The notes: a model not told the origin generated them from the sequence alone. Numbered from the stretch's first letter, positions 14,982 to 24,297 are shown. The stretch is DNA of 64,000 bases from Streptomyces albidoflavus (GCF_000719955.1 NZ_JOII01000017.1:135618-199617); one strand, 5' to 3'. Numbers and translations are program-made.

Positions 14982-16801
14982 TTCTCTGCCCCTTCGGAAG
15001 GTACGGCGTCGGGTTCGGCGGCGGTGGGCGCCCGGTCGTGGAGGTCCCCGGCCAGCTCGGCCAGTTCCTCGGGAAGCTTCGCGGATTCACTGCGGCCGAG
15101 TCCGGCCATCTCGACGACGGTCACGCCGTCGTCACCCCGCACGGCCCGGACCCACACCCGGCGCCGCTGGATGAACAGGGAGCCGGCCAGGCCCGCGATG
15201 GCCGCGACGGCTCCGGTGAGCGCCAGTCCGCTGCCGGGCTGGTGCGACACCTGGAAGCTGGCCCACTCCTCGATCTCCTTCTCGAAGGTGACCGAGCCCA
15301 TGCCGTCGGGCAGCTCCATGGTCTCGCCGGGCAGCATGCGCTGCTTGAGCAGCTCCCCGTTCTCGTCCTTGAACTCGGTCATCTTGCTGGTGTCGAGCTG
15401 GTAGACGTTCTGCGGCAGCCCGGAGTCCACCCCGAGGCTGCCGTGGTACGCGGAGAGCGCGAGCACGGGGAAGTCCAGCGCGGGGAACTGCGAGAACATC
15501 TCGCCCTTGCCCTCACCGGCGAAGGTCGGCACGAAGAACGCGTTGAAGCCCAGCTGGGTCTTCTCGCCGTCCTTGTCGCGGTAGCCGTCCAGGACCTTGA
15601 TGGCCCCGGTGGAGGTGAAGTTGGAGTCGATCGGCAGCAGCGGGACGGGGCCCTTGAAGGCGACCTCGCCGCGCCCGTCCCGGACGGTGACGACCGGGGC
15701 GTAGCCGTGGCTGATCAGGTAGACCTTGGAGCCGTCGATCTCCAGCGGCCGGTTGACCTCGATGGTCCGCTTCTTCGGCGCGGCGTCCGGCGACTCGGTG
15801 TAGGTGACGTCCGCCTCGAAGGTGCGCGGGGTGCCGCGCTGTGGCCCGGACGGCTCGTAGGTGCCGCTGAACTTGTCCAGGGTGAAGCTGAACGGCGGCA
15901 GGTCCTCGGTGTCGAAGAGGCTGCCGGGCTTGAAGTCGTCGAACTGCGTCAGCGTGTTGGAGAAGCCGTCGCCCTGCACGATGAGCTTGCCGCCCTCGTA
16001 CTTGTAGAGCTGGCCGATGCCGAAGGCCACCAGGATGATGATCAGCGACACATGGAAGATCAGGTTCCCCGCCTCGCGGAGGAAGCCCTTCTCGGCGGAG
16101 ACGGCGTCGCCGGCCCGGTCGGCCCGGAAGCGGCGCTTCTTCAGCAGCCCGAGCGCGGCCTGACGCACCTCTTCGGGATCGGCCTCGGTGCGCCAGGTCG
16201 CGTACGCCGGGAGCCGGTCCAGGCGGCGCGGGGCGCGCGGCGGGCGGCCGCGGAGCTGGCCGACGAACTGCCAGGTGCGCGGGACGATGCAGCCGATGAG
16301 GGAGACGAAGAGCAGGATGTAGATCGCGGAGAACCACACCGAGCTGTAGACGTTGAAGAGGCCGAGCTTGTCGTAGATCGGCGAGAGCGTCTCGTGGGCC
16401 TCGCGGAACTCCTCGACCTTCATCTCGTCGATGCCGGTCTGCGGGATGAGCGAGCCGGGGATCGCGCCGAAGGAGAGCAGGAAGAGCAGGATCAGCGCGA
16501 CCCGCATCGAGGTGAGCTGCCGCCAGAACCAGCGGGCCCAGCCGGCGCACTCGCGCCAGGTCCAGGCGAGCGCGCCGCCCAGGCCCGGCTTGCGGACACC
16601 GCCGAAGGAGCCCGGGACGGACTGCCCCTCCTCCGGCGCCTCCAGGGGGGTCGTGGAGAGCTGGGAGCCGGCCTCGCTCAGCTCGCGGTCGTCCGCGACG
16701 GCGGTGTCCGCCTTCGCCGGATCGGGGCTGTTCGTCACCAGGGTGCCTTCGCGCTTCTCTTCGGGGTCTTCGGCGGGCGGGGGTACGGGTCGGTCGGGCA
16801 C
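14978..16801 (-). CDS. resB: cytochrome c biogenesis protein ResB
   Basis: ResB partners CcsB in attaching heme to apocytochrome c. The 607-residue protein has three membrane segments near the N-terminus (around residues 75-95, 130-150 and 230-250), then a large extracytoplasmic domain (including DGFSNTLTQFDDFKPGSLF and HGYAPVVTVRDG), and a last membrane segment (LALTGAVAAIAGLAGSLF) before a cytoplasmic tail. The GTG at 16801 lies two bases after the ccdA stop, with AGGTGGGG inside the end of ccdA as its Shine-Dalgarno sequence. An internal GTG at the TNSPDP position is an alternative start. Confidence 0.93.
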   Translation of the reverse strand: MPDRPVPPPAEDPEEKREGTLVTNSPDPAKADTAVADDRELSEAGSQLSTTPLEAPEEGQSVPGSFGGVRKPGLGGALAWTWRECAGWARWFWRQLTSMRVALILLFLLSFGAIPGSLIPQTGIDEMKVEEFREAHETLSPIYDKLGLFNVYSSVWFSAIYILLFVSLIGCIVPRTWQFVGQLRGRPPRAPRRLDRLPAYATWRTEADPEEVRQAALGLLKKRRFRADRAGDAVSAEKGFLREAGNLIFHVSLIIILVAFGIGQLYKYEGGKLIVQGDGFSNTLTQFDDFKPGSLFDTEDLPPFSFTLDKFSGTYEPSGPQRGTPRTFEADVTYTESPDAAPKKRTIEVNRPLEIDGSKVYLISHGYAPVVTVRDGRGEVAFKGPVPLLPIDSNFTSTGAIKVLDGYRDKDGEKTQLGFNAFFVPTFAGEGKGEMFSQFPALDFPVLALSAYHGSLGVDSGLPQNVYQLDTSKMTEFKDENGELLKQRMLPGETMELPDGMGSVTFEKEIEEWASFQVSHQPGSGLALTGAVAAIAGLAGSLFIQRRRVWVRAVRGDDGVTVVEMAGLGRSESAKLPEELAELAGDLHDRAPTAAEPDAVPSEGAEK

Positions 16802-16803
16802 GG

Positions 16804-17595
16804 TCAGATCCCCACCTCGAAGCCGCTGGTCCACACCTGCATCTCCTGGACCAGGTGGTCCCAGGCGCCGGTGACCAGGAGCAGGCCGGTGGCGATCAGC
16901 ATGAGGCCGCCGATCCGCATCACCCAGGCATAGTGCTTCTTGACCCAGCCGAAGGCGCCGAGCGCCTTCCGGAAGGCCACGGCCGCCAGTATGAAGGGGA
17001 CGCCCAGGCCCAGGCAGTAGACCACCATCAGCAGCGCGCCGCGCCCGGCGGTGCCGTCGACGAGGGCGAGGTTGGTGACGGCGGCCAGGGTCGGGCCCAT
17101 GCACGGCGTCCAGCCGATGCCGAAGAGGACCCCGAGCATCGGCGCGCCCCACAGGCCCCGTCCGGGCCTGACGTGGAAGCGGAACTCCCGGCGGGTCAGC
17201 CAGGACATGCCGCCCATGAAGAAGAGGCCGAGCAGGATCGTCAGGCCGCCCAGCACGCGGGAGATGATCTCGCGGTGCTCCTGGAGGGTCATCCCGATGC
17301 CGCCGAAGAGGGCGCCGCCGGAGACGAAGACCACGGTGAAGCCGAGGACGAAGAGCGAGGCACCGAGCGCCATCCGGCCCCGGCGGGCCTCGCCGAGGTC
17401 GGTACCGCTGATGCCGGTGACGTAGGAGAGGTAGCCGGGGACGAGCGGCAGCACGCACGGCGAGAAGAACGAGACGAGCCCGGCGAGCAGCGCGATCGGC
17501 AGGGCCAGCAGGAGGGCGCCGCCCTGCACGGTCTCGTTGGGCGTGGCCGCGAGGAAGGCGGCGGCCTCGGTCACGGGCGTGGACACGGGGGTCAC
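16804..17595 (-). CDS. ccdA: thiol-disulfide interchange membrane protein CcdA
   Basis: CcdA carries reducing equivalents from cytoplasmic thioredoxin across the membrane to ResA, so that apocytochrome c cysteines can be kept reduced. The 263-residue protein has six membrane segments and the two redox Cys sites: FFSPCVLPLVPGYLSYV in the first segment and GWTPCMGPTL in the fourth. The start is a GTG at 17595 that overlaps the resA stop (GTGA); a GTG nine bases further in is the alternative. It stands between resA and resB in the same unit. Confidence 0.94.
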   Translation of the reverse strand: MTPVSTPVTEAAAFLAATPNETVQGGALLLALPIALLAGLVSFFSPCVLPLVPGYLSYVTGISGTDLGEARRGRMALGASLFVLGFTVVFVSGGALFGGIGMTLQEHREIISRVLGGLTILLGLFFMGGMSWLTRREFRFHVRPGRGLWGAPMLGVLFGIGWTPCMGPTLAAVTNLALVDGTAGRGALLMVVYCLGLGVPFILAAVAFRKALGAFGWVKKHYAWVMRIGGLMLIATGLLLVTGAWDHLVQEMQVWTSGFEVGI

Positions 17596-18218
17596 TTCTC
17601 CGCGAGGACCGGGTCGATCATCGCCCGCAGCTGCTTCTCGCTCACCGCCTGGAGGGTGCGGGCCGCGATCTTCCCGTCCCGGTCGATGACGACCGTGGAG
17701 GGGATGGCCTGCGGCGAGAGGCTGCCGCGCGGGAAGCGCAGGATCTGCTTGCCCTGCGGGTCGTACAGGCTCGGGTACCCGACCTCGTAGTCCTTCTCGA
17801 AGGCGAGGGCCGGGCCCTTGTTGGAGTCGCGGGTGTTGATGCCGACGAACTGGACGCCCTGGTCGGCGGTGTCCTTGGCGACCTTGACCAGGTTGGGGGC
17901 CTCGGCGCGGCAGGGGGCGCACCAGGAGCCCCAGACGTTGACGACGACGACCTTGCCCTTGTGGTCGGCGAGGTCGAAGGTGGCGCCGTCGAGGGTCTCG
18001 CCGCCGATGGCGGGGGCGTCCTTGCGCTCCCCCTTGTCGACCGTGGCGATGCCGTCCTTGCCCGCGACGTAGTTGGCGCCGGAGCCGCTCTGCGTGGTCC
18101 CGCCGTTCCCTTCACCGCAGGCCGTCAGCAGCAGGGCGGCGACGGCGGCCGACGCGGTCAGCGAGAGGCGCCGGGTGAGGACACGGCGAGAGCGGGGGGC
18201 ACGGCTGGCGGCACTCAT
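17592..18218 (-). CDS. resA: thiol-disulfide oxidoreductase lipoprotein (ResA/TlpA)
   Basis: This extracytoplasmic thioredoxin-fold protein reduces the CXXCH cysteines of apocytochrome c. The 208-residue product has a basic N-terminus, a hydrophobic core and a lipobox LLTAC (Cys at about residue 34), so it is membrane-anchored. The active site is WGSWCAPCRAEAPNL, and the TlpA-like insert and a cis-Pro region (QAIPSTVVIDRDGK) are present. It starts at the ATG at 18218 and is the first gene of resA-ccdA-resB-ccsB. Confidence 0.94.
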   Translation of the reverse strand: MSAASRAPRSRRVLTRRLSLTASAAVAALLLTACGEGNGGTTQSGSGANYVAGKDGIATVDKGERKDAPAIGGETLDGATFDLADHKGKVVVVNVWGSWCAPCRAEAPNLVKVAKDTADQGVQFVGINTRDSNKGPALAFEKDYEVGYPSLYDPQGKQILRFPRGSLSPQAIPSTVVIDRDGKIAARTLQAVSEKQLRAMIDPVLAEK

Positions 18219-18362
18219 GTGAAAAGTTTCCCATGCCGGTTCCGGGGATCTTGGGCACCCCCCTCTACGGGGTGGCCGCGAGGAGATCGCGCAGCTGGGG
18301 ACGGCCGGGCCACGGCGTCGGACGGACCCGGACGGCCCCGCTGCGGAATCGTTCCTTCTACG

Positions 18363-19691
18363 TCAGGTACCGGGCCCCTTGCGCCCCACGCCACCTGTGT
18401 CACCCGTACCGTCGGCGCCGCCGTCCGTGCCGTCCGCACTCCCCGTCCCGTCGGCCTTCAGGTACGCCTTCCAGCCGCCGGGCGGGGTCTCGCCGACGCC
18501 CAGGGCGCGGAGCTTGCCGAGCACCTCGGGCTTCTGCACGTCGAGCCAGTCGACGAGTTGCCGGAAGGAGACAAGCCGGACGTCCTTCTCCCCCGCCATC
18601 TGCTTCAGCGACTCCTCGACGGCGTCCATGTAGATGCCGCCGTTCCACTCCTCGAAGTGGTTGCCGATGAACAGGGGCGCGCGGTTCGACTCGTACGCCC
18701 GGCGGAACCCGGCCAGGTACGCGCCGGTCGCCTGCTCGCGCCAGGCCGGGTAGTTGCCGGGCGGGCCCTTGGTGGAGTTCTGGGACTGGTTGTACATGAA
18801 GTTGTAGTCCATCGAGAGCGTCTCGAAGGAGCGCCCCGGGAAGGGCACGGCCTGCAGGGGCAGGTCCCACAGCCCCTCGCGCTTGACCGGCCAGGTCTGC
18901 CGGCCGCCGGGCGAGGAGGCGTCGTACCGCCAGCCCAGTTCGCGGGCCTTCGGCAGCAGGTTGTTCTGGCCGAGCAGGCAGGGCGTGCGGCCGCCGACCA
19001 GTTCCTTGTCGTAGTCGAACGGCAGCGGGTCCTCGTCCTCCCACCCGGTGTGGGTGCGCCACTGCTGGACGTACGCCTTGGCCTGCTCGATCTCCGCGCC
19101 CCACTGGGCCGGGGTCCAGTTGGCCACCGAACCGGAGCCGCCGCAGAAGTGGCCGTTGAAGTGGGTGCCGATCTCGTGGCCGTCGAGCCAGGCGCGCCGG
19201 ACCCCCGCGAGGGTGTCCTTGATGTGCGCGTCGGTCAGGTACCCGATGTCGGAGGCGCCGACCGGGTTGTTCGGCGGGCTGTACAGCCGCTTCTTCGACT
19301 CCGGGAGGAGGTAGAGCCCCGAGAGGAAGAAGGTCATGTGGGCGTCGTGCTGCTCGGCCAGGTCCAGGAACCGGGTGAAGAGGCCGTTCCCCACCTCCCC
19401 CGCCCCGTCCCAGGAGAAGACCACGAACTGCGGCGGCTTCTCCCCGGGCTCCAGCGGCTTCGGCGCCTCGGGCTGGTGCGGCTGCTTCCCGGTGTACGAG
19501 GTCGAGCCGTCACCGATCAGTTCCGCCTCGGGCTTGTCGGGCTTTCCTCCGCCCTGCTCACCGTCGCCCGGATCTTCCCCCGATCCCGGGCCACCGCTGC
19601 CGGCGTTCCCCACCCCGCAGGCGGCCAGCAGGGGAGCGGCGGTCGCTCCCGCACCCAGCGCCAGCAGGTCCCGACGGGTGATTTGTCGCAT
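18363..19691 (-). CDS. Tat-exported lipoprotein, polysaccharide deacetylase-like
   Basis: The 442-residue product starts MRQITRRDLLALGAGATAAP with a twin-Arg motif and a lipobox LLAAC, so it is probably exported folded by Tat and lipidated. The mature part begins with a Gly/Asp-rich linker, then FVVFSWDGAGEVGNG (a variant of the NodB first motif) and GHEIGTHFNGHF (the HxxxH-like metal site). A second region (residues about 220-400) has no family I know. It could deacetylate a cell-wall or surface polysaccharide, but the partly altered motif leaves activity open. The ATG at 19691 has AAAGGGG five bases upstream. Confidence 0.75.
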   Translation of the reverse strand: MRQITRRDLLALGAGATAAPLLAACGVGNAGSGGPGSGEDPGDGEQGGGKPDKPEAELIGDGSTSYTGKQPHQPEAPKPLEPGEKPPQFVVFSWDGAGEVGNGLFTRFLDLAEQHDAHMTFFLSGLYLLPESKKRLYSPPNNPVGASDIGYLTDAHIKDTLAGVRRAWLDGHEIGTHFNGHFCGGSGSVANWTPAQWGAEIEQAKAYVQQWRTHTGWEDEDPLPFDYDKELVGGRTPCLLGQNNLLPKARELGWRYDASSPGGRQTWPVKREGLWDLPLQAVPFPGRSFETLSMDYNFMYNQSQNSTKGPPGNYPAWREQATGAYLAGFRRAYESNRAPLFIGNHFEEWNGGIYMDAVEESLKQMAGEKDVRLVSFRQLVDWLDVQKPEVLGKLRALGVGETPPGGWKAYLKADGTGSADGTDGGADGTGDTGGVGRKGPGT

Positions 19692-19825
19692 GATATCCCC
19701 TTTCCGCGCTGCCCCCATACAACGCCGACAAGGGGTTAGAGGCCGAGACCCACACACAGGTTCCCCACTCGACCACCCGTCTGCCAGACCTTCACGCCTC
19801 ACCCCAGGGGGTCACAAACGGTGAC

Positions 19826-20142
19826 GCCTCAGACGCCGGCGGGGCTCTGGCCTCAGACGCCGGCCGGGCTATTCGGCCTCAGGTGCCGGCCGGGCTGGGT
19901 GGGGTGGCCTCAAACGCCGGCCGGGCTGTCAATCAGCCCGGCCGGCGTTTGAGGCCAAGTAGCCCGGCCGGCGCTTGAGGCCACCAAGCCGGGCCGGCGT
20001 CTGAGGCCACTCAGCCGGGCCGGCGTTTGAGGCCATCGGTGACCGGTGCCGACGCCTCGCGGCACCGATCCGGGGCCCGAGTCCGGCACCATCCCAGCCC
20101 GGCCGGCGCTTGAGGCCACCGAGCCCGGCCGGCGCTTGAGGC
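19826..20142. repeat. cluster of about ten short repeats, opposite orientations
   Basis: The unit is close to CCCGGCCGGCGCTTGAGGCC. Four copies in the GGCCTCA...GGGCT orientation lie near 19826, 19849, 19875 and 19907, then six in the reverse orientation near 19935, 19961, 19987, 20012, 20097 and 20122. Variation is concentrated at GCGTTTGAG/GCGCTTGAG/GCGTCTGAG. The head-to-head order could fold into long hairpins. The same unit recurs at 30700, 30763 and 59160, always outside genes. The rest of 19692-20193 is only this array, a non-repeat stretch at 20034-20096 and the terminator at 20146. Confidence 0.9.
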
Positions 20143-20145
20143 CAC

Positions 20146-20178
20146 AAAAAAGGGGCCAGGCCCACCGGGCCTGACCCC
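20146..20178 (-). terminator. intrinsic terminator with T-tract after histidine phosphatase gene
   Basis: GGGGCCAGGCCC and GGGCCTGACCCC (one mismatch) form a stem with loop ACC. On the minus strand this is followed by six T residues (A residues at 20146-20151), a textbook rho-independent terminator and uncommon in this genus. It serves the gene ending at 20194. Confidence 0.85.
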
Positions 20179-20193
20179 CACAGAGAGAAACCC

Positions 20194-20838
20194 TCAGCGG
20201 CGCGGAAGCAGATGTTCGGGTACGAGGTCCCGGGCCGGCTCGGAGTAGCCGACGGAGACGATCCGGTCACCGCGGTAGGTGAACGAGGTCAGGGAGGCGA
20301 GCGAGCACTGCCGCCGCCGCGGATCGTGCCAGAGCCGCCGCCGCTCGACATAGCTCCGCACGGTCCAGATCGGCAGCTGATGACTGACGAGCACAGCCTC
20401 GTGCCCCCGGGCCGCGGCGGCAGCCGCGTCGAGCGCCTTGGTCATCCGCACGACCTGGTCGATGTACGGCTCCCCCCACGAGGGCCGGAACGGATTGGTC
20501 AGATGCCGCCAGTTGGCAGGCTTCCGCAGCGCCCCGTCCCCGACCCCGAACGTCTTCCCCTGGAAGACGTTCCCGGCCTCGATGAGCCGCGCGTCCGACC
20601 CCAGCTCCACCCCGTGCGCCTGTGCGACGGGCGTCGCGGTCTCCTGCGCCCGCTCCAGCGGGGAGGCGACGACATGGGTGATGTCCCGCCCCGCGAGATG
20701 CTCCGCCACCCGGTCGGCCATCTTCCGGCCCAGCTCGGAGAGGTGGTACCCGGGCAGCCGCCCGTACAGGATCCCCGAAGGGTTCTCCACCTCGCCGTGC
20801 CGCATCAGATGGACGACGGTGATCTCGTCGGCGCTCAT
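20194..20838 (-). CDS. histidine phosphatase family protein
   Basis: This branch 1 histidine phosphatase has 214 residues. It has the catalytic LMRHGEVENP motif at about residues 11-20 (His phosphorylated during turnover), a second Arg in ASPLERAQETA, and the second catalytic His in VLVSHQLPIW. The substrate is unknown; phosphoglycerate mutase-like and sugar phosphatase activities are known in the family. It starts at the ATG at 20838, 49 bases after hemL on the same strand, and probably shares its transcript, as the S. coelicolor neighbours do from memory. Confidence 0.9.
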   Translation of the reverse strand: MSADEITVVHLMRHGEVENPSGILYGRLPGYHLSELGRKMADRVAEHLAGRDITHVVASPLERAQETATPVAQAHGVELGSDARLIEAGNVFQGKTFGVGDGALRKPANWRHLTNPFRPSWGEPYIDQVVRMTKALDAAAAAARGHEAVLVSHQLPIWTVRSYVERRRLWHDPRRRQCSLASLTSFTYRGDRIVSVGYSEPARDLVPEHLLPRR

Positions 20839-20887
20839 CGCGTTCCCTTCCGCTTCGCTGCTCGTTGGCTGGTTCTCCGGCCCTGGC

Positions 20888-22204
20888 TCATGCCGTGGCC
20901 TCGGCCGCCGCGCGGGCCGCGGCCGGCAGGGCGGCGGCGATCCGCTCGACGGCGCGGTCGTCGTGCGCCGTCGAGACGAACCAGGACTCGAAGGAGGACG
21001 GGGGCAGGTAGACCCCCTGGGCCAGCATCGAGTGGAAGAACGCGGTGAAGCGGAAGCTTTCCTGCCGCTTCGCGTCGTCGTAGTCGCGGACCTCGTCGGC
21101 GGTGAAGAACACCGAGAACATATTGGAGGCGTTCTGCACCCGGTGCGCAACGCCCTCCTTGGCCAGCGCCGCCGAGACCAGCCCGCGCAGCTCGGCGGAG
21201 ACCGCGTCGATCGTGTCGTACGCGCCCTGGTCGAGCAGGCGGAACTGGGCGAGCCCGGCAGCGGTGGCGACCGGGTTCCCGGAGAGGGTGCCGGCCTGGT
21301 AGACGGGCCCGGCGGGGGCGAGCGAGGCCATCACGTCGGCGCGGCCGCCGAAGGCCGCCGCCGGGAAGCCGCCGCCCATGACCTTGCCGAAGGTCATCAG
21401 GTCGGGCCGGACGCCCTCGACGCCGTACCAGCCGGCCCGCGAGGTACGGAAACCGGTCATGACCTCGTCGGAGACGAAGAGCGCGCCGTTCTCGCGGCAG
21501 AGCCGGGCGAGTCCGGCGTTGAACCCCTCGCCGGGCGGGACGACGCCCATGTTGCCCGGGGCGGCCTCGGTGATGACGCACGCGATCTCGCCGGGGTGGG
21601 CGGCGAAGGCGGCGGCGACGGCGTCGAGGTCGTTGTAGGGCAGCACGATGGTGTCGCCGGCCTGGGCGCCGGTGACGCCGGGAGTGTCCGGGAGCGCGAA
21701 GGTGGCGAGCCCGGAGCCGGCCGCGGCGAGCAGCGCGTCGACGTGGCCGTGGTAGCACCCGGCGAACTTGATCACCTTGGCGCGGCCGGTGAAGCCCCGG
21801 GCGAGCCGGATCGCGGACATGGTCGCCTCGGTCCCGGAGGAGACCAGGCGGACCTGCTCGACCGGCTCGATCCGGGCGACGATCTCCTCGGCGAGCGCCA
21901 CCTCGCCCTCACCGGGCGTCCCGAAGGAGGTGCCGCGGGCCACGGCCTCCTGGACGGCGGCGACGACCTCGGGGTGGGCATGGCCGAGGATCATCGGCCC
22001 CCACGAGCAGACGAGGTCGACGTACTCCCGGCCGTCGGCGTCGGTGAGGTACGGACCCGTGCCGGACACCATGAACCGGGGCGTACCGCCCACCGCGCCG
22101 AAAGCGCGTACGGGAGAGTTCACGCCGCCGGGTGTCACGGAGGCCGCACGGTCGAAGAGCGTCTGCGAAACTGGGGCTTCGTACTGATAGGTCACACAAG
22201 CCAT
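20888..22204 (-). CDS. hemL: glutamate-1-semialdehyde 2,1-aminomutase
   Basis: HemL converts glutamate-1-semialdehyde to 5-aminolevulinate, the second step of the C5 heme pathway after HemA. The 438-residue PLP enzyme shows [14 protein letters not shown] at the N-terminus, the cofactor contact [28 protein letters not shown] with the PLP-binding Asp, and the Schiff-base Lys in [10 protein letters not shown]. It starts at the ATG at 22204. The other heme genes (hemA, hemC, hemD, hemB) are about 25 kb away in this window, so hemL is in a separate unit, followed by the histidine phosphatase. Confidence 0.96.
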   Translation of the reverse strand: MACVTYQYEAPVSQTLFDRAASVTPGGVNSPVRAFGAVGGTPRFMVSGTGPYLTDADGREYVDLVCSWGPMILGHAHPEVVAAVQEAVARGTSFGTPGEGEVALAEEIVARIEPVEQVRLVSSGTEATMSAIRLARGFTGRAKVIKFAGCYHGHVDALLAAAGSGLATFALPDTPGVTGAQAGDTIVLPYNDLDAVAAAFAAHPGEIACVITEAAPGNMGVVPPGEGFNAGLARLCRENGALFVSDEVMTGFRTSRAGWYGVEGVRPDLMTFGKVMGGGFPAAAFGGRADVMASLAPAGPVYQAGTLSGNPVATAAGLAQFRLLDQGAYDTIDAVSAELRGLVSAALAKEGVAHRVQNASNMFSVFFTADEVRDYDDAKRQESFRFTAFFHSMLAQGVYLPPSSFESWFVSTAHDDRAVERIAAALPAAARAAAEATA

Positions 22205-22532
22205 GGTGTCAGAGCCTTCGAAGTTCCTGCGGACCGGTGTTCGGCGGACGTTTCGCTCCACGTCGGCGGGGGAGGCCAATGACACGATGATCGGGTTGCG
22301 CGGCGGGCTGTGCGGCGCGGAAAAGCACTCGGGTGGAGATATGCATCGCGGTGGCGGACTGGGCGAGGGGACCGGTGACCTCGGACCCCGGCGTGCCCGG
22401 AGGGGAAAGCACCGGCGCGACGCCGCATCTCGGGCTCAGGACCAGGCACCGGCACGCGGTGGCGTGGAGCCGGCGCGCGAGGGGACCGACCGGGGGGAGA
22501 CCGGGCAGAGCGAGATCAGGAGTGGGGGCCGG
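22205..22532. other. intergenic region upstream of hemL and a divergent gene
   Basis: These 328 bases separate hemL (minus) from the divergent gene at 22533. The plus-strand frame stays open through most of it, but the translated stretch is Arg/Gly-rich with no resemblance to the downstream protein, so I read it as non-coding. It should hold both promoters; I cannot assign them with confidence. Confidence 0.5.
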
Positions 22533-22970
22533 GTGGGGGTGACCTACAAGTACTTCGGCGCGCCGAACGGCGCCACGGCGGCCCGGGTGCCGCTCTCGAT
22601 GCGTCCCGAGGAACTGGGCGGCGACGAGCTGGGCATGGGCGGCATGTTCACCCGCATCAAGCCCGAGACGGTCTCGGCCATGGTCCTGACCGGCATCGAG
22701 GGCATACCGCTGCACCGCGTCCCGCCCCTCGAACTGGTCGTCCTCCACCCGGACTACGCGGTCGTCAAGCTCCCGATGACCGTGGTGGACCCCCTGCGGG
22801 GCATCGGCGAGGAATCGGTCGGCGCGGCGGCCTTCATCTGGTCCACCGTCCCCGACCGCGGCGGCCCGAGCGACGCCTTCAACGTCTACCAACTCCTCCA
22901 CGAATGGCAGGACTTCTCCCACCGGCTCCATGAGGCGGGGCATCAGCCCTACTGCCTGGTGTGGCCCTAG
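22533..22970 (+). CDS. conserved actinobacterial protein of unknown function
   Basis: I recognise no domain. The roughly 145-residue product is soluble and begins near VGVTYKYFGAPNGATAARVP; it contains LGMGGMFTRIKPETVSAM, GIPLHRVPPLELVVLHPDYA and ends QPYCLVWP. Balanced composition and full codon bias support a real gene. AGGAG at 22518-22522 lies ten bases before the GTG at 22533; a second GTG at 22539 is possible. It is divergent from hemL and is followed by 170 bases before the Spo0M gene, on the same strand. Confidence 0.7.
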   Translation: MGVTYKYFGAPNGATAARVPLSMRPEELGGDELGMGGMFTRIKPETVSAMVLTGIEGIPLHRVPPLELVVLHPDYAVVKLPMTVVDPLRGIGEESVGAAAFIWSTVPDRGGPSDAFNVYQLLHEWQDFSHRLHEAGHQPYCLVWP

Positions 22971-23141
22971 CCACGAGCCACCACCCCCTGGCCACGAGGG
23001 GCGTTTTCCAGCCGTATTCGGCTTCTCCGACCGGATGATGATGCATCGTCAGCGGTCTGGGCAGTTCTATGCTTCGACGGGACTGTAGAAGCAGTTTCCG
23101 CAGGCAGGACTGTACGCAGATCGTGAAGGAGAACGCCCGAC

Positions 23142-24170
23142 ATGGTGTTCAAACGGCTCCTCGGCTCGCTCGGTGTGGGCGGGCCCACCGTCGACACCGT
23201 CCTCGACGCCGCGCCCGGTTCCGGCAGCGCGGCCGTGCCCGGTGGCGCGCTGACCGGGCGGGTCCATCTCAAGGGCGGCGGCTCGGACTTCGACATCTCC
23301 GAGATCACCCTGGAGCTGATCGCCCGGGTCGAGGCCGAGACCGAGGAGGGCGAGCAGCACGGGACGGTCGCCTTCGAGCGGTACGTGGTCGGCGGCGGCT
23401 TCCGGCTGGCGGCCGAGACGGAACAGGTGGTGCCGTTCTCGGTGGTGCTGCCGTGGGAGACCCCGGTGAGCGAGCTGTACGGGCAGCCGCTCGGCATCGT
23501 GCTCGGGGTGCGGACCGAGCTGGCGGTGGCCGGCGCCAAGGACAAGGGCGACCTGGACCCGCTGGCGGTCGGCCCGCTCCCCGCCCAGGAGGCGATCCTG
23601 GAGGCGCTGGGCCAGCTGGGCTTCGGCTTCCGCTCGGCCGACCTGGAGTACGGCCGGATCGGCGGCACCGGCCAGCAGCTCCCCTTCTACCAGGAGATCG
23701 AGCTGTCCCCCGCGCCCCAGTACGCCCACGCGGTCAACGAGATCGAGGTGACCTTCCTCGCCCACCCCGGCGGCCTGGAGGTCGTCCTGGAGGCCGACAA
23801 GCGTGCCGGGATGTTCACCCCGGGCCACGACGCCCTGACCCGCTTCACCGTCTCCCACGAGGACGTGGCCTCGCGCGACTGGGCCGCCGAGGTCGACGGC
23901 TGGGTCCGCCAGCTGGTGGAGCACCGGGCGGCCTACGGCACGCACGCCTCGTACGGTCACCACGACCCGTACGCGGGCGGGCACCACGGGCATCACGACG
24001 GGCACCACGACGGCCACCGGTCCGGGCCCGGGATGGGGACGGCGATCGCCGCCGGTGCGGCGGGGCTGGCGGTCGGGGTCGCGGGCGGCCTGGTCGCGGC
24101 CGAGGTCGTCGACGAGGTCGGGGACTTCTTCGAGGGCGACGACGAGGACGACGGCGGCGACGAGGGCTGA
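23142..24170 (+). CDS. Spo0M-like sporulation-control protein with His-rich tail
   Basis: The 342-residue protein fits the Spo0M family: an arrestin-like beta-sandwich with GGALTGRVHLKGGGSDFDI, VPFSVVLPWETPVSELYGQ and a C-terminal EVVLEADKR region. Spo0M influences sporulation in Bacillus; its role in Streptomyces is not settled. The tail is unusual, with a stretch of alternating His, Gly and Asp (HHGHHDGHHDGH, about residues 284-295) and then a Gly/Ala segment and an acidic end (GDDEDDGGDEG) that could bind metal ions. The ATG at 23142 has AAGGAGAA upstream. Confidence 0.85.
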   Translation: MVFKRLLGSLGVGGPTVDTVLDAAPGSGSAAVPGGALTGRVHLKGGGSDFDISEITLELIARVEAETEEGEQHGTVAFERYVVGGGFRLAAETEQVVPFSVVLPWETPVSELYGQPLGIVLGVRTELAVAGAKDKGDLDPLAVGPLPAQEAILEALGQLGFGFRSADLEYGRIGGTGQQLPFYQEIELSPAPQYAHAVNEIEVTFLAHPGGLEVVLEADKRAGMFTPGHDALTRFTVSHEDVASRDWAAEVDGWVRQLVEHRAAYGTHASYGHHDPYAGGHHGHHDGHHDGHRSGPGMGTAIAAGAAGLAVGVAGGLVAAEVVDEVGDFFEGDDEDDGGDEG

Positions 24171-24297
24171 CCGCCGGGCGGGCCCGGTGGCCGGTCCTGG
24201 CAAGGGGCCCTGTCGCACGGGCGCCCGCCCTTTTACAGTGCTGTAGTACCGGTCGCCCCGAGCGGGTGCGGCTGCCCGAGGAACAGACAGGACACCC

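Noticed and set aside
19826..20142. CRISPR array
   Set aside because: Units vary, spacers range from a few bases to over 60, orientation switches and there are no cas genes; it is a dispersed intergenic repeat.
22203..22532. Longer N-terminus for the gene at 22533
   Set aside because: The open frame overlaps the hemL start and its translation is low-complexity Gly/Arg; the Shine-Dalgarno sequence at 22518 supports the later start.
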